Numbered from the stretch's first letter, positions 32,370 through 45,026 are shown. The stretch is 64,000 nt of DNA from Zerene cesonia (GCF_012273895.1 NW_024045137.1:930001-994000); one strand, 5' to 3'. Made by a program: numbers and translations. Notes: generated by a model from the letters alone, not told the origin.

Positions 32370-34139
32370 ACCTAAGGTCTTGTATATTTTGTTATGTGTC
32401 CTTTTCTACTTGCGTATTTTATATACTTTTGTTATGTATTTTTATTTTATGTCACATCTAGCTGTCCCACCAAACACATTCTAACCGAAAACCATAAGGG
32501 TTTATAATTATAGTCGGGGTTATAATTAATTCTTATCTATAAAAAAAGGTAGCCGACATCCCTGGGGGTGTGGGGGAGGTACCGATACATTGCAAAATAG
32601 GACCAAATGACTATTTCCTTTCAAACAAAAAGAATCACGTCAATTGGTGGAAAACAAATCGATTTATTCAAGTTAAAGCCACAAAATACAGTCGAATTGA
32701 GATCCGCCTTCGTTTTTGGGACGTTTGGACGTTTTTGGACGAAAATTGTTAACCTACATAGGCCTAGCGAATATACGCAAAAAATATTATTATAGCGATA
32801 CATTTCTGAATCACGCAAGCGAAATTTTCTAGCTACAGAAGTATATATATACAACTTTCCAACCTTATTTAATTAGAGCTTTACAGGCAGGCTAGTCGAG
32901 TAAACTGGTAGAAGTCCTCCCTTTTATGTTCATTTCATGTGAGAAATTCCACTTTCCTTCGAGGATATCAAATATGTTACGATTAAAGACCGAAAATGTT
33001 TATAGAGCGAAAACATAGCCCATGAGTTTTGGTTATTGTCATGGCATAAAAGGTCGAAACTTCATGTTATGGCTCTAATGACAACCTCGACGCATTGTGA
33101 CAATCGCAGAAAGAAAGGAAATACAGTTATTGAAAGGACAAATTGCATAAATGAGCAAACAGAACCAAAAAAAGAGCAATTCAACGAATAAGAAGATATG
33201 AAATATAAAAAAAATTGTACGGTTAGAGCGTCCCTGAAAAAGGGAAGCCAACTCAGCTCAATCCTGCTGCAGTGATGCTCATACAGCGCTGGTTTTCAGT
33301 GGCCCCTAGACATTGTCATGACTGACAAGAACGTAACGAAAATCGTATTCTGACTGACACGCTATCGACTACGACGTGCTGTATGTATTGCCAAATACAG
33401 TAAAACCAGACACGAAATCGTCGAATTCTAACAAGCACCCCTTATGGGGTTTTAGTTGGCAGGAATCCGACATAAACCACGGCTTTTTCCCCGGGGACTA
33501 TGCAAGATTTCCCCCCTGTAAAAATGACGTACAACCGCGTAAATAGACTTCAATTGATGATGATTATATTGATAGAAGTTTATCCGGGCAAAGCAAGGTG
33601 TACTTGTTATATGAATCTTTTCAACAAAAGATGTCGCATTTGTGTTCAAAACTTAAAGATTGCTTCATTATTTTGTGTTTCTTTGTGTATGATGATTTTA
33701 TTTATTACTGTATATTTTCCACTAGGTTGTATTATTGTATATAATTTTTTTTTTTTGCGTCACAACGTAGCGACTTTATGATATGATTGCGTCTGGGGAT
33801 TGTGAGGATGATAGAGAGTGACGGGGTACGTTTTTTGCGCAAATTCACGCGGACAAAGCCGCGAGCGGAATGCTAGTTCGAGTATAGTTATATGAAATGA
33901 AATTATCCCTCATACGTACCTACTTTCGTACTAACGTAGCATTATTAATAAGAAACTATGTTTTTAGGATGGACCATCATAAAGCGGTACCGGCAATGGA
34001 GAAAAATTACTTATTAAATCAAAATACAAAATAGCTGCATGTCTTTTATTTCTTTGCATTATTATGCATTATTTTCTTACTATCAACACGCACTACAAAA
34101 AAAAAAGATAAAAACGTATCCTATGTGTCCATGGCCTAA
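32370..34139. other. Intergenic, AT-rich
   Basis: No convincing gene. A LINE tail fragment lies at about 33435-33525 (ggcaggaatccgacataaac, ccccggggactatgcaagat), the family that also forms 43232-43395. A Helitron-like 3' end is near 33845-33885 (gacaaagccgcgagcgga to ctag). Short ORFs here have no family resemblance. Confidence 0.5.
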
Positions 34140-34600
34140 AAAGAAATAAAGAAAAACAGAACCGTTGACAGCTGCGCGTCGATATTTTAGATGGCAGCAC
34201 ACGTCCTGTCAAACGTAGCTCAGTTACCGCCCGTCCCCGGGCGAACGTAAAAGGGCGCGAGGTTGTCGTCGTTTCGATCGATAGCGTCGACGGCGGATTG
34301 AAAAACAATATCGTAATAACCACTTACGCTACTTACTGTTACGCCATGAATAAAAAATGCCCAATTAATTCCTTTTAGCGTTATAAATGCAATCGATAGC
34401 GCTTAATCATTGCAAATTACGGACTATCCTGTGTAACAGATTGGAGTGGGAAGGGCTACGATAGATTCATAATGTCGCACAATAATTAATATGTAATTCA
34501 AATCCTGCGAGATGAGTGAATTTTTAATTTTTATTCGCGTTTAACGTAAACTGGGGTGTTGTGTGATTTGGGAATATACTTCTAGCTGTATTGTTGTGAG
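34140..34600 (+). promoter_or_regulatory. Possible promoter/5' exon region
   Basis: An isolated CpG-richer patch (about 34195-34300, including cccgtccccgggcgaacg and gatagcgtcgacggcgg) sits in AT-rich DNA, with an insect initiator-like ctcagtta at about 34218. A possible donor (gtgagtat) is at 34596. It could be a distal non-coding first exon of KChIP, whose coding exon has an upstream acceptor; this is only a positional guess. Confidence 0.25.
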
Positions 34601-35669
34601 TATACGATATTTTTGTGTAGTTATATGTTTTTTCTGTGTGTAATTGTTTGATATAATACATAATGAATAATTAATTATTAAAAATCTTAATACATGAGTG
34701 CTTGCTTGTGTTATGATTTGCTTTTTGTTGCTTTAATGTTTTATTTGTTTTATCGTTGAAAATAATTTATATTTCATTTTGCTTTGTTTATATTTCTGTG
34801 TGTGCTGTATTTTACTAAATTAAAATAATTATACCCTAATTGTTTTAAATAACGCCTTTATTTATGTAATTATGTGTTTTTTTTTGTCAATGTAGGTTTA
34901 TTAACTGTAAATACGCTAATCGGTTTATTTAAATTAATCAATTAAATAGGTATTATATGGGAATATCTGAAAAGTAAAGACTGTTATAGTGTTGAAGCAA
35001 TAACCAAGTATTTGATGTTAGGTAACTACTCAAATGTTTGTTTAGAAGTCGTATACTGAATTTCAATAGATGCTTCCACATTCGCATACGATTTCCTCTC
35101 AATTTGTTGTTGAAAGGAAAACAAACGTGCCATTTATTCGATTTAAAAGAGTTTTTGAACCAATTGTCAATAGTATCTTGAAGAATAAATTGTTGATCAT
35201 AGAATTGCCATTAATTAAACATATACCTACTCATATCTTATATTTTATCTCTCGTTATAAATGCGAAAGTAACCCATTCTGTCTCTTATTTATGCCTAAA
35301 CCACTGTACCAAATTGGATAAAATTTGGTAGAAGGTTAGATTGTAACACGAAAAAGGACATAGAATAGCTTTTAACCCACAAATACCATAAAAACCGAAA
35401 CTATGTTGGGAAAACCCCAGACGGTATTTTCCATTGAATACGCGGTCGAAACCGCGTGTAGAAAGCTAGTGTTATATTCTAGGAAGTAGAGACATAAGAT
35501 GTTATTTATATATAATCTGTGGATTACTTGTAAATAAATTAAATCACACATTATACGATACAATTATTATACACAATAGGACTATCCGGGCGGAACCGGA
35601 GGGGGTAAGTGGGAAGGTCTATTAAAGACAAAACTAATTGATTGATTTCTAATCAATAATATACAATTA
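34601..35669. other. Intergenic, AT-rich, degenerate Helitron fragment
   Basis: Very AT-rich. A weak Helitron-like stretch spans about 35255-35472 (ttataaatgcgaaagtaacc to cgaaaccgcgtgtagaaagc and ctag). No gene seen. Confidence 0.45.
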
Positions 35670-35833
35670 CTAGCTTTCCGCCCCAGCTTCGCCTGTGGTA
35701 CATGTATAGCCTATAGCCTCAATAAATGGCCTACCTAACACTAAAAGAATTTTTCAAATCAGACCAGTAGTTCCTGAGATTAGTGCGCTCAAACAAACAA
35801 ACAAACTCTTCAGCTTTATAATATTAGTATAGA
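35670..35833 (-). mobile_element. Helitron-like element, second family
   Basis: Minus orientation: CTAG at 35670 and TCTATACTAATATTATAAAG at the other end (35833), with a aaagaatttttcaaatcaga body. Siblings are at 38070-38237, 56039-56192, 57206-57363 and 63630-63793. Confidence 0.75.
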
Positions 35834-37044
35834 TATGATGTTTTTTGTGGGCAAAATCAAGAGATCCATAAGGAAGGAGATAAAATATAATTAATCAAAA
35901 TAAAAATAAGGAATATTGTCTTACAAACTCAATATTGCATAATACAATATCATATTAAAACTATTATTTAATAATACTCTGTTACGTTTTTTGTTTTATT
36001 CTGGAAAACAACACAAGTATCACATATCTTTTTTAAGTGGGGAAATCTTGCATAAGATACCCACTTCACTCAAGGAAAATACCATGGTTTATGTCAAATG
36101 GGGACGAACAAAAAAAAAAAGTCCGGTCTGTCAGGACACAGATAGCTGATCACCTACTTTGTCAAAGAAAATCGATCTGTGAAACAGATATACATCATCT
36201 GCCCCATACCCCAGTAGAGGGCACGGGACTTCACTTTGTTATGTCAAATGTTTACTGATTAAAATTCCACCGACAGACAGTCGTGCTGCTTTAGACGGGA
36301 TCTGCGATCATTTATTTATTTATTTATTTATAATAATTAAAACTGTTTTACACCAATAACATTAATTATCAATTTTTACATCATATAACATCTCAATTAA
36401 ATTTATAAATAATATATATGACACAATTACTATTAAATACATTACATAATTACAAAAAATCATGGATCACTTTCGTAATCTGCCGCATGTCCCGCCCCAT
36501 TTCACATGCCTACATATTATGCAGAACATTCTAAACGCTTAGGAATTAAAGATTTTTAACGGATTTTAAATGCGATTTATTCATTACATTAATTTCTAAT
36601 GTGATTTTTTTACTATCTCTTTTTTGCCCTTTAAGCACGCGTCTTGAATCATGAAATCACCTCACGTAATAAAATTTATAGAAAAAAATGTTATTTTGAA
36701 ATCGGGGTCTGAGAGACCCACCAGGCATACAGTGTAACTTATGCCCACCAGGCATGCCAAGGGTTATAAAGTCTTTAATTCCAACAACACAAGAAATTAC
36801 TATATTTTGAACGCTTTTCCCGAGATGAACATTTTGACTCTACACTAGAAGATCACCAGATATGATATATCATGTGGAGGACTATAAAATCAGAAAGCAT
36901 GAGTCAAGAATGTCGATTCGAACCGCTTTGTCCGTGGTACATGAAATATCCACTATAAAATCAATTTGTGACAAACAACGGAAAGGCTATATCCTTCTAA
37001 TCAACGCGAAAGTTTGTAATTTTGATTGTATGGATGATTGTTAA
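35834..37044. other. Intergenic with repeat fragments
   Basis: It contains a truncated SINE-B (36103-36240), an (ATTT)n run near 36310, a foldback-MITE arm (36539-36597) and no gene. Confidence 0.5.
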
Positions 37045-37327
37045 GTAGTGGTGGCTCAGTAGTGAGAACCTCGGACTTCAATAAGTCGGGGTTCGAGACC
37101 GGGCGAGCGTGCAGGAAATAAATTGATTTTTCAATTTATCTGCGCATGTGGATAACATCACCACTGCTTAAACGGTGAAGGAAAACATCGTGAGGAAACC
37201 GGCATGTCCAAGAATCAAAAGTTCGACGACATGTGACATCTGCCAACCCGCACTTGGCCAGCGTGGTGGATTATGGCCTGAACCCTCATAGGAGGCCTGT
37301 GTCCCAGCAGTGGGAACATATATGGGC

Positions 37328-37355
<28 letters not shown>
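37045..37355 (+). mobile_element. tRNA-derived SINE family A, full length
   Basis: The head gtggtggctcagtagtgaga and the B-box-like cggggttcgagaccgggcg mark a tRNA origin. The body has gaggaaaccggcatgtccaa and the 3' end is a (GAT)n run. It is about 310 bp. Confidence 0.8.
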
Positions 37356-37358
<3 letters not shown>

Positions 37359-38069
37359 TACTTGTTACTTTTTCACGCAAAAACAGCGTATCGTATGAAA
37401 CTTGGTACAGAGATAGATAGATATTGTCTGGATTAGCACATAGGTTACTTTTTACTCGGGTACAGCTAGTAGAAAATATAATACAAGATTTAAATTCTGT
37501 TTTGAGACATCTAATAGGACGTTACGGAATGGAGCGGTATAATATGGCGCTAGCCAGAGCAACGCTGTCGGGTAACACGTGACACGTAAGTGACGATTAC
37601 AACTTCGAGTGACTCAATTCCAAATGGTCCCATCCTAAGCACAGGATATGTAGCTTTTGCGCCATTTTCAATTTTTGCATCTGGTTGCTTCCCAGGACTC
37701 TTAGATAAAGTTTCATCCGTTCCTATACTGAAGTAATCTTTGACTCTTGAATATTTTTAAAAGGAATTTTAAATTGAACTTCCAGTTCTAAAGCAGAGGA
37801 TCTTAAACTTTACCAAGTGTATCACTTAACAATTCTTTATCCCTAACTTTAAATACTCCTGTTTATCTGACCGCCTTTTTCGTTACTGTTGTTGTTTGTT
37901 TAAATATTTATCGTGTATGGTTGCCTAGAAAAGATGACGTAGTCTTAAGACGGTTCATTTAAATTGTTGATGGTGAGCAGGGATAGACTAAAAATTTATG
38001 ATGCTATTGTTCTTTATTACAAGTCGAACAAGAACTGAATTTCACATATACTTTTCGCTTTATATAGCA
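37356..38069. other. Intergenic, unique AT-rich sequence
   Basis: A short Helitron fragment at its start (tactttttcacgcaaaaaca to cagctagtag, to about 37470), then no recognised repeat or gene. Confidence 0.45.
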
Positions 38070-38237
38070 CTAGCTGTTCGCCCCGGCCTCGCCCGTGGTA
38101 CATATATAGTCTATGCTACTCGTGGATAATGTAGCTTTCGAATGGTGAAAGAATTTTTAAAATCGGTCCAGTAGTTTTTGAGCCTATTCATTACAACAAA
38201 ACAAACAAAGTTTTCCTCTTTATAATATTAGTGTAGA
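38070..38237 (-). mobile_element. Helitron-like element, second family
   Basis: CTAG at 38070 and TCTACACTAATATTATAAAG on the minus strand at 38237, flanked by A and T. It ends 43 bp before the TIR element that follows. Confidence 0.75.
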
Positions 38238-38279
38238 TGTTGTGGCACGCACCACCGTACTTATGTTTAAAAATGTATA

Positions 38280-39989
38280 GACTACAGGCCCATATAGAAA
38301 AAATTACGGGTCATTTGAACCACCAGGTGACCTAGCTAGAACGATATAAGAGNNNNNNNNNNNNNNNNNNNNNNNNNNNNNNNNNNNNNNNNNNNNNNNN
38401 NNNNNNNNNNNNNNNNNNNNNNNNNNNNNNNNNNNNNNNNNNNNNNNNNNNNNNNNNNNNNNNNNNNNNNNNNNNNNNNNNNNNNNNNNNNNNNNNNNNN
38501 NNNNNNNNNNNNNNNNNNNNNNNNNNNNNNNNNNNNNNNNNNNNNNNNNNNNNNNNNNNNNNNNNNNNNNNNNNNNNNNNNNNNNNNNNNNNNNNNNNNN
38601 NNNNNNNNNNNNNNNNNNNNNNNNNNNNNNNNNNNNNNNNNNNNNNNNNNNNNNNNNNNNNNNNNNNNNNNNNNNNNNNNNNNNNNNNNNNNNNNNNNNN
38701 NNNNNNNNNNNNNNNNNNNNNNNNNNNNNNNNNNNNNNNNNNNNNNNNNNNNNNNNNNNNNNNNNNNNNNNNNNNNNNNNNNNNNNNNNNNNNNNNNNNN
38801 NNNNNNNNNNNNNNNNNNNNNNNNNNNNNNNNNNNNNNNNNNNNNNNNNNNNNNNNNNNNNNNNNNNNNNNNNNNNNNNNNNNNNNNNNNNNNNNNNNNN
38901 NNNNNNNNNNNNNNNNNNNNNNNNNNNNNNNNNNNNNNNNNNNNNNNNNNNNNNNNNNNNNNNNNNNNNNNNNNNNNNNNNNNNNNNNNNNNNNNNNNNN
39001 NNNNNNNNNNNNNNNNNNNNNNNNNNNNNNNNNNNNNNNNNNNNNNNNNNNNNNNNNNNNNNNNNNNNNNNNNNNNNNNNNNNNNNNNNNNNNNNNNNNN
39101 NNNNNNNNNNNNNNNNNNNNNNNNNNNNNNNNNNNNNNNNNNNNNNNNNNNNNNNNNNNNNNNNNNNNNNNNNNNNNNNNNNNNNNNNNNNNNNNNNNNN
39201 NNNNNNNNNNNNNNNNNNNNNNNNNNNNNNNNNNNNNNNNNNNNNNNNNNNNNNNNNNNNNNNNNNNNNNNNNNNNNNNNNNNNNNNNNNNNNNNNNNNN
39301 NNNNNNNNNNNNNNNNNNNNNNNNNNNNNNNNNNNNNNNNNNNNNNNNNNNNTGAAATTAGCAGACATGTAACAATTTTTGTGTTTTTTTAATTGAAAAA
39401 AATATTTCGTTATATGGATTTTTTCTTTTTAAGTTTTTTTTCCTCTGTGAACCAACGAAAAAGTACGGCGCACAAAAACATATTATCTATGCATAAAATA
39501 CTTTTAAAATAAATTTATTTCATGTTGTGTCGAATCACCCCCTGGACTACGGAAAGAGAGGGGATTGCAACCGTCTATTTTCTCCCCTTGTCGCATGATT
39601 TTTGTACGGCGTTGCGGAATAATGGATTAGAAGCAGTATTGAAATAGTATGACGCAGATGCCGTACAAAATCAAATGACCAAATTTACCCCGGTAATTGT
39701 CGGAAAATAAAAAATAAATCCGACTTTGTGGCGCACCATTTTTTTACGGCACTGTGCGTTTTCTTATTATTTTTAATGGATCTATCGGTGGTAATAATGC
39801 CGTACAAAAACATGTGACCAAAATGTACTCACTCTACCTGTACTTTTGAATTCTCACCTGCACTCAGTTGGACAGCTTACAAGTGACGGCATAGTGCTGA
39901 ATCTTATTATTTTATGCTCTTATATCGTTCTAGATAGGTCACCTGGTGGTTCAAATGACCCGTAATTTTTTCTATATGGGCCTGTAGTC
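38280..39989. mobile_element. DNA transposon with 73-bp terminal inverted repeats, mostly in a gap
   Basis: Bases 38280-38352 are the reverse complement of 39917-39989 with one mismatch. TA flanks both ends. The visible interior carries repeated tacggc/gccgta motifs next to A or T runs at about 39464, 39606, 39660, 39750 and 39798, in both orientations, as transposase-binding subterminal repeats do. 1000 N hide any transposase ORF; none is visible in the right 560 bp. Confidence 0.8.
38353..39352. other. Assembly gap (1000 N)
   Basis: Exactly 1000 N inside the TIR element; the round size suggests an estimated gap, so the true element length is unknown. Confidence 0.95.
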
Positions 39990-40055
39990 TAGTAGATTTA
40001 TGCTTACTAATTACAAATACCATGTACGACTAACTCGTACATCTCTTTTGCATAA

Positions 40056-40255
40056 TCCTACTAATATTATAAATGAGTAAGTTTGTAAGGACGTGTGTGT
40101 GTTTGTTGCTCTTTCACGCAAAAACTACTGAACCGATTGCTATGAAATTTGGTACATAGACGGCTGAACAACTGGAATAACGTATAGGCAACTTTTTATC
40201 CCGATATTCCTTCGGGATACGGACTTACGCGGGTGAAACCGCGGGGCGCAGCTAG
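40056..40255 (+). mobile_element. Helitron-like element, first family, full length
   Basis: TCCTACTAATATTATAAATG at the 5' end and GGGGCGCAGCTAG at the 3' end, flanked by A and T; 200 bp. It is the best reference copy in the window; a sibling is at 41096-41285, a minus sibling at 51437-51613. Confidence 0.85.
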
Positions 40256-41095
40256 TCTTGTATATTTTCTACGGTCCTGGTCGTGGGTTGGTGCACTTCC
40301 CTAGAAGGTACCTGTTCTCTCTTCTCTTAAGGGCTTCAGATTGTACTCGTCGGGGTACAGAGACTCAGGAAGCGAATGTGCAATCGAAGCGCTTCGTCCG
40401 GTTACATGGAACGTCCACCAAATAGCGGTGCCTAGACACTACGTCTAACAAAAACCAAATGTCTTGGCCCAGGGCCCATAAGGCTGATCACCTAACTGTC
40501 CGTAAAGAAAATCGGACAGTGTTCACTTTAAATTGAATTTTTGAACATATCCTTTTATATCCTTAATCTGACGTTAAGAAATCACATCAGTTTTTTGATG
40601 ATAAAACATCAGTATAATAATGGAAAATAGATATACTTAAATATCATGACCTCCTTATTGTTTACCCGTTACATTTTCTAGATCCCCGCATTTAAATGAC
40701 CCTTACAAGTTGAATTAGGGGTCCATAAAGACTGTGAGACTTACATTTTTAGGGTACCGTCCCCAAAGGTTAATAAAACCGTATTACTAAGACTTCCGTC
40801 TGTCTATCTGTCGTTAGGGAACCGTGATAGTTAGATAGTTGATATTTTCTGATATTATGTTTTTCTGTTACCGCTATAACAACAAATTTAAGAGCTGGTA
40901 CGGTCATAATTAAAATTAAATTAATTTAAAAAAAATCTTTATTTGTTTCAAAAATTTTACATAATATGGACACATACACACTAGGATCACCTGTGTTATG
41001 AGGCTCAATCTCTTTCATCGTATTACATTAAAAATAAAATATATTATATAGGATATATATATATTTTATTTTATATATATATCTATCCTACTAAT
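40256..41095. other. Intergenic with LINE and SINE fragments
   Basis: A LINE-tail fragment at 40290-40385 (cttccctagaaggtacctgt), a SINE-B body fragment at about 40455-40530 and a (TA)n stretch near 41050-41090. No gene. Confidence 0.45.
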
Positions 41096-41285
41096 ATTAA
41101 AAATGCGAAAGTTTGTAAGGATGTGTGTGAGTTTGTTGCTCTTTCTCGCAAAAATTACTGAACCAATTGAAATGAAATTTGGTAAGTAGATAGCTGGATA
41201 ACTGGAATAACATATGGGCAACTTTTTATGCCAATATTCCTACGGGATACGGACTTACGCGGATGAAACCGCGGGACGCAGCTAG
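41096..41285 (+). mobile_element. Helitron-like element, first family
   Basis: TCCTACTAATATTAAAAATG start, GGGACGCAGCTAG end, A/T flanks. It is slightly diverged from the copy at 40056. Confidence 0.8.
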
Positions 41286-42784
41286 TATAATATATAAATT
41301 AGATAGGTTACCAAATTTTTGCAATTGACATTGACATAGACAAACAAACATTCAGTTTGTATGCAACCGCGCTACACTGAACGAAATTTATAGTCCCATA
41401 TATTATTATCAAAGCACAAAGTAGTACATATTTTAAAAACTGAGTATCGAGGTTTTTATGTGACGATTGGCACAAGAGCTGGTCGGTCGCCTGATGGTAA
41501 AGGCTCCCACCGCCCATGAAAATTTGCGGAGACGCAAGGCCATGCAGTTAAGCTATGACTAAGAGTTTCAGCTAATCGGATGAATAGTTTTTGTTTGAAT
41601 GAATTAAGGTAATATTTTCTTGCGTTTGATTTTACGCGAGTGTTGTACATTTAAAACTGAAAGATTTTTAAACGGATTTTAATCGCGATTTATTCATTAT
41701 ATTATTAACCCGACGTTTCTAACACTTTACAGCGAGCGTGGTCTCGCCGAGTCTCCCGGTGACCACCAATTTTTAAATGAATTAAGGTAGGCGAATCTTC
41801 GTAGCTATATACTAACATCTGTATTATTAGAAGGTAGGAAGCCCGTATTCTTTTTCTTACCCTGCATAGTCTTTTTCTGTATTCCCTTCATCAAACCCTT
41901 TCTTAAACCTCATCTGGCTACAAAAGGTCTGCAGGATGGCAGACATATCGTCGAACTATTTATTCTTGGCCATGTTGGTTTCTATATCATGGTTATTCAC
42001 CGTTTGACCATATCTATTGTGTGCAGATACATTCAAAAATCAATGCGAAATTATAAAAAGTTCAAAAATTTTAGTAACTAATATTTAGTAAAAAAAATTA
42101 AGTAACTTAATTTTGATAACTTAGTAACTAAAATTATTTAATGCTTGATTAAAGTTAAATAGGTAAGTACGGAAGCAATTGATTGCCTATTGTAAAGGCA
42201 TTGTAAAATTTTACAACTTAAAATTGTAAAGCTTACTTTATACCTGGTATAAACAATCTACTCTATTTTAAAAATATTCATTGTCAGTCAAAGCAATAAA
42301 AACCGGTACAGCAATAAAGGTGATATAATTTACATAATGTTCGAGGAAACATCAACGTGCGAGCGATTTTATAGGATCGATTTCCGGTGCAATAATTCGT
42401 GTTCGATTTTCAAATTTGATGCGGGTATGTGTATTTTATTGGTCCATATTTCTGTATTTTGTGGGTGATTAGTTCTGTTTGGAGGCTATAGCTGAATGCG
42501 GGTATATTTTGGCGTATTTTGAGCAATGTCTAATGAAACGCAATGCAAGCAGTTTTAGCACGCGACTGTATCTCTCGTTGGCACTGGTGTGGTGTAAATT
42601 TAAAAATTTCTGTGAATGAATCATTGTCTACATTATGAAACACGAACACATTTAACTGTATTTTATATTATTTAAATTTATATATTGGACATAGAGTAAA
42701 TGATATGAATTAAGTTATTTATATAAAATAATATAATTTTTTAAGTCATATTACCACGTTTATGGGTGTTGAAAATGTTCTCCA
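41286..42784. other. Intergenic with SINE-D and MITE fragments
   Basis: A minus SINE-D tail at about 41468-41545, a foldback-MITE fragment at 41646-41750 and a degenerate SINE-A near 41930-42040. The rest is AT-rich without a gene. Confidence 0.45.
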
Positions 42785-42936
42785 TTTAGAAATTTAAATT
42801 TTTTTAACGGATTTTAAACGCGATTTATTCATTATATTATTAACCCGACGTTTCGAACACTTTACAGAGAGTGTGGTCACGGGGAGACTGATTTTAAATT
42901 GCGTTTAAAATCCGTTAAAAAGTTTTAATTTCTAAG
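42785..42936. mobile_element. Foldback MITE, full copy
   Basis: Arms built on aacggattttaaacgcgatt and its complement surround acccgacgtttcgaacac and cacggggagactg. It closely matches 1319-1470. Confidence 0.75.
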
Positions 42937-43094
42937 TGTATAATACTCGCGTAAAATCAAACACAAGAGAATACCATGTTCTCCATTGTCGTTTTACACT
43001 GCGTGGAATTCAAGAGCTTTTTGTTGACAAAACACTTGAATCGCACATATGAATGTGAAATAAATATTTTTCACAACAAACCGGCGACCATGAG

Positions 43095-43184
43095 GGAGAG
43101 CCACCCGTGATCCTGCCTTCAAATCTTTCAAAAATTTCTCATTTATAAAGCATTTCAATGCTATAAAACTAAAAATTAAACCTC
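43095..43184 (+). mobile_element. SINE family C, partial
   Basis: A short head remnant (gccacccgtgatcctgcc) followed by the body and tail aagcatttcaatgctataaa and aactaaaaattaaa. Confidence 0.55.
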
Positions 43185-43231
43185 CTTTGTTTTTAAGAAC
43201 GTCAGTTGAAACGTTTGGGATCATATCTTTT

Positions 43232-43395
43232 CCGAGGGGGTCGCGGACGCATTTTAACCAGCTCCCGTGGCCCCGTCACTCAAGTGGCTCGACGGAACAC
43301 AGTGGGGTTTTGGTCGGTAAGAATCCGACATAACCCACAGCTCCATCCCCGGGGGCCGTGGGTATCTATGCAAGATTTCCCCACTATAAAAAAAA
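43232..43395 (+). mobile_element. Retroposed LINE tail with 14-bp target-site duplication
   Basis: The insert is flanked by GGATCATATCTTTT at 43218-43231 and 43396-43409 and ends in an A run. It contains gaatccgacataacccacag and ccccgggggccgtgggtatc, shared with the fragment at 33435. It has no ORF. Confidence 0.85.
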
Positions 43396-43409
43396 GGATC
43401 ATATCTTTT

Positions 43410-44230
43410 CACAGGTGTACTGGCAGTTGTCTAATTTAAAACAGGCGTTATATAACACGAGATGAGAAAATTTTCTAGGAAGTACGTCGCGGGTAGAAGT
43501 TAACTAGTAATAAAAGGGTGGAGGTCTGGATGGCACTCAAGGCGAAACATCTACTGACCCGTGAAAATCGATCAGTGTGACAAATGTGAATGAATCTACT
43601 ATACTTCTAAGGATCAACTCTTTATTATGTTTTGAATACTCAGCGCTCACACTTTATGATTTTAGTTTTCGAAATATTTTCATTGTTTATTTATTTAAGG
43701 TTTTATAAAAATACGATGTCAATCACCTGGTACCTTTTTTTCTGACATAGCGGGCAAATAATAGATTATCATACTGCCAAACTTTTACAGTAAGTGGTGT
43801 ATACCATAAATAGAAAATATTGTTATTTAAAGTGTTTGCATTAATGAATAAAAAACACAAAAATTCAGATTTAGATCAGTTTAATATAAGAAGGATATTA
43901 TAATGTATCACAATAAATATTGAACGTTCAATATTGACCACAATGACTTGACACAAAATCAAAATAAAGTTTCCCGCCAAAAGAATGACAGTTCAAAAGT
44001 TGACACAGAGTATACATGATATGATTGATGGCCGTGCTGATAGCCTTTTAGCATGCCTTTTTGTATCTATCACTCACGTTGCAAATCTGTAATACAGATT
44101 GTACATGACTTTTATTTTTTGTACCGTTATGGCGTGTCATATATTATCTGTGTTGTTTAACGAAAAAATATGCTTTCGTAAACTCATGTAAATATAGATT
44201 TTTCACTCACAACATTACAACAATACAATA
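43410..44230. other. Intergenic, AT-rich, no gene seen
   Basis: A short SINE-B-like fragment lies near 43555-43595 (gtgaaaatcgatcagtgtga). Nothing else is recognised. Confidence 0.4.
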
Positions 44231-44410
44231 TCTTAATATATAAAATTCTCGTGTCACAGTTTTCGTTGCCATACTCCTCCGAAACGGCTTGACCGATTTT
44301 GATGAAATTTATTGTACTTATCCGGTATCTATGAGAATCGGCCAACATCTATTTTTCATACCCCTAAATGATAAGAGTAAGGCAGAACAGCGTTCGCCGG
44401 GTTCAGCTAG
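44231..44410 (+). mobile_element. Helitron-like element, same family as 384-561
   Basis: TCTTAATATATAAAATTCTC start, GGGTTCAGCTAG end, A/T flanks; 180 bp. Confidence 0.8.
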
Positions 44411-44689
44411 TACTATATTATAATATTATGACATGACAGATCTTTTTTACGAATATCAGAAAATTTCTGATTGCCATATGAATTATGTCTCTCTATATCT
44501 CTCTCGAACGGACTGATCCTGTCATTTTTTTCTCCCTTTATTGATTGTAATTCTTGTGAAGAAAAAAATATGCTTTTTGATAAAATATGTCTGAATATCA
44601 AATCTAAAAGTCGTAGCCAGGGTAGATTTTAGGGATAGAATTGTTTATGTCGGTGCTTACATTTTTACGACGATATATATGTATGCTAT

Positions 44690-45011
44690 AGGCAGTGGTG
44701 GCTCAGTGGTGAGAACATCTTCAAACATCTTCAAAAATCGATAAGTCGGGGTTCGAGACCGGGCGAGCGTGCAGGAAATAAATTGATTTTTCAATTTATC
44801 TGCACACATGGATAACATCACCACTGCTTAAAACGGTGAAGGAAAACATCGTGAGGAAACCGGCATGTCCAAGAATCAAAAGTTCGACGACATGTGACAT
44901 CTGCCAACCCGCACTTGGCCAGGGTGGTGGATTATGGCCTCAACCCTCATAGGAGGCCTGTGTCCCAGCAGTGGGAACATACAAGGGCTGATGATGATGA
45001 TGATGATGATG
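44690..45011 (+). mobile_element. tRNA-derived SINE family A with 15-bp target-site duplication
   Basis: ATATATGTATGCTAT flanks the element at 44675-44689 and 45012-45026. The head has gcagtggtggctcagtggtg and the B-box region gggttcgagaccgggc; the tail is (GAT)n. It is the clearest complete copy. Confidence 0.9.
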
Positions 45012-45026
45012 ATATATGTATGCTAT

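Noticed and set aside
33452..33781. Small ORFs near 33.5 kb
   Set aside because: They run through a LINE tail and AT-rich sequence, with no start context or family match.
38304..39368. A 354-codon ORF on the minus strand
   Set aside because: It consists almost wholly of N from the assembly gap.
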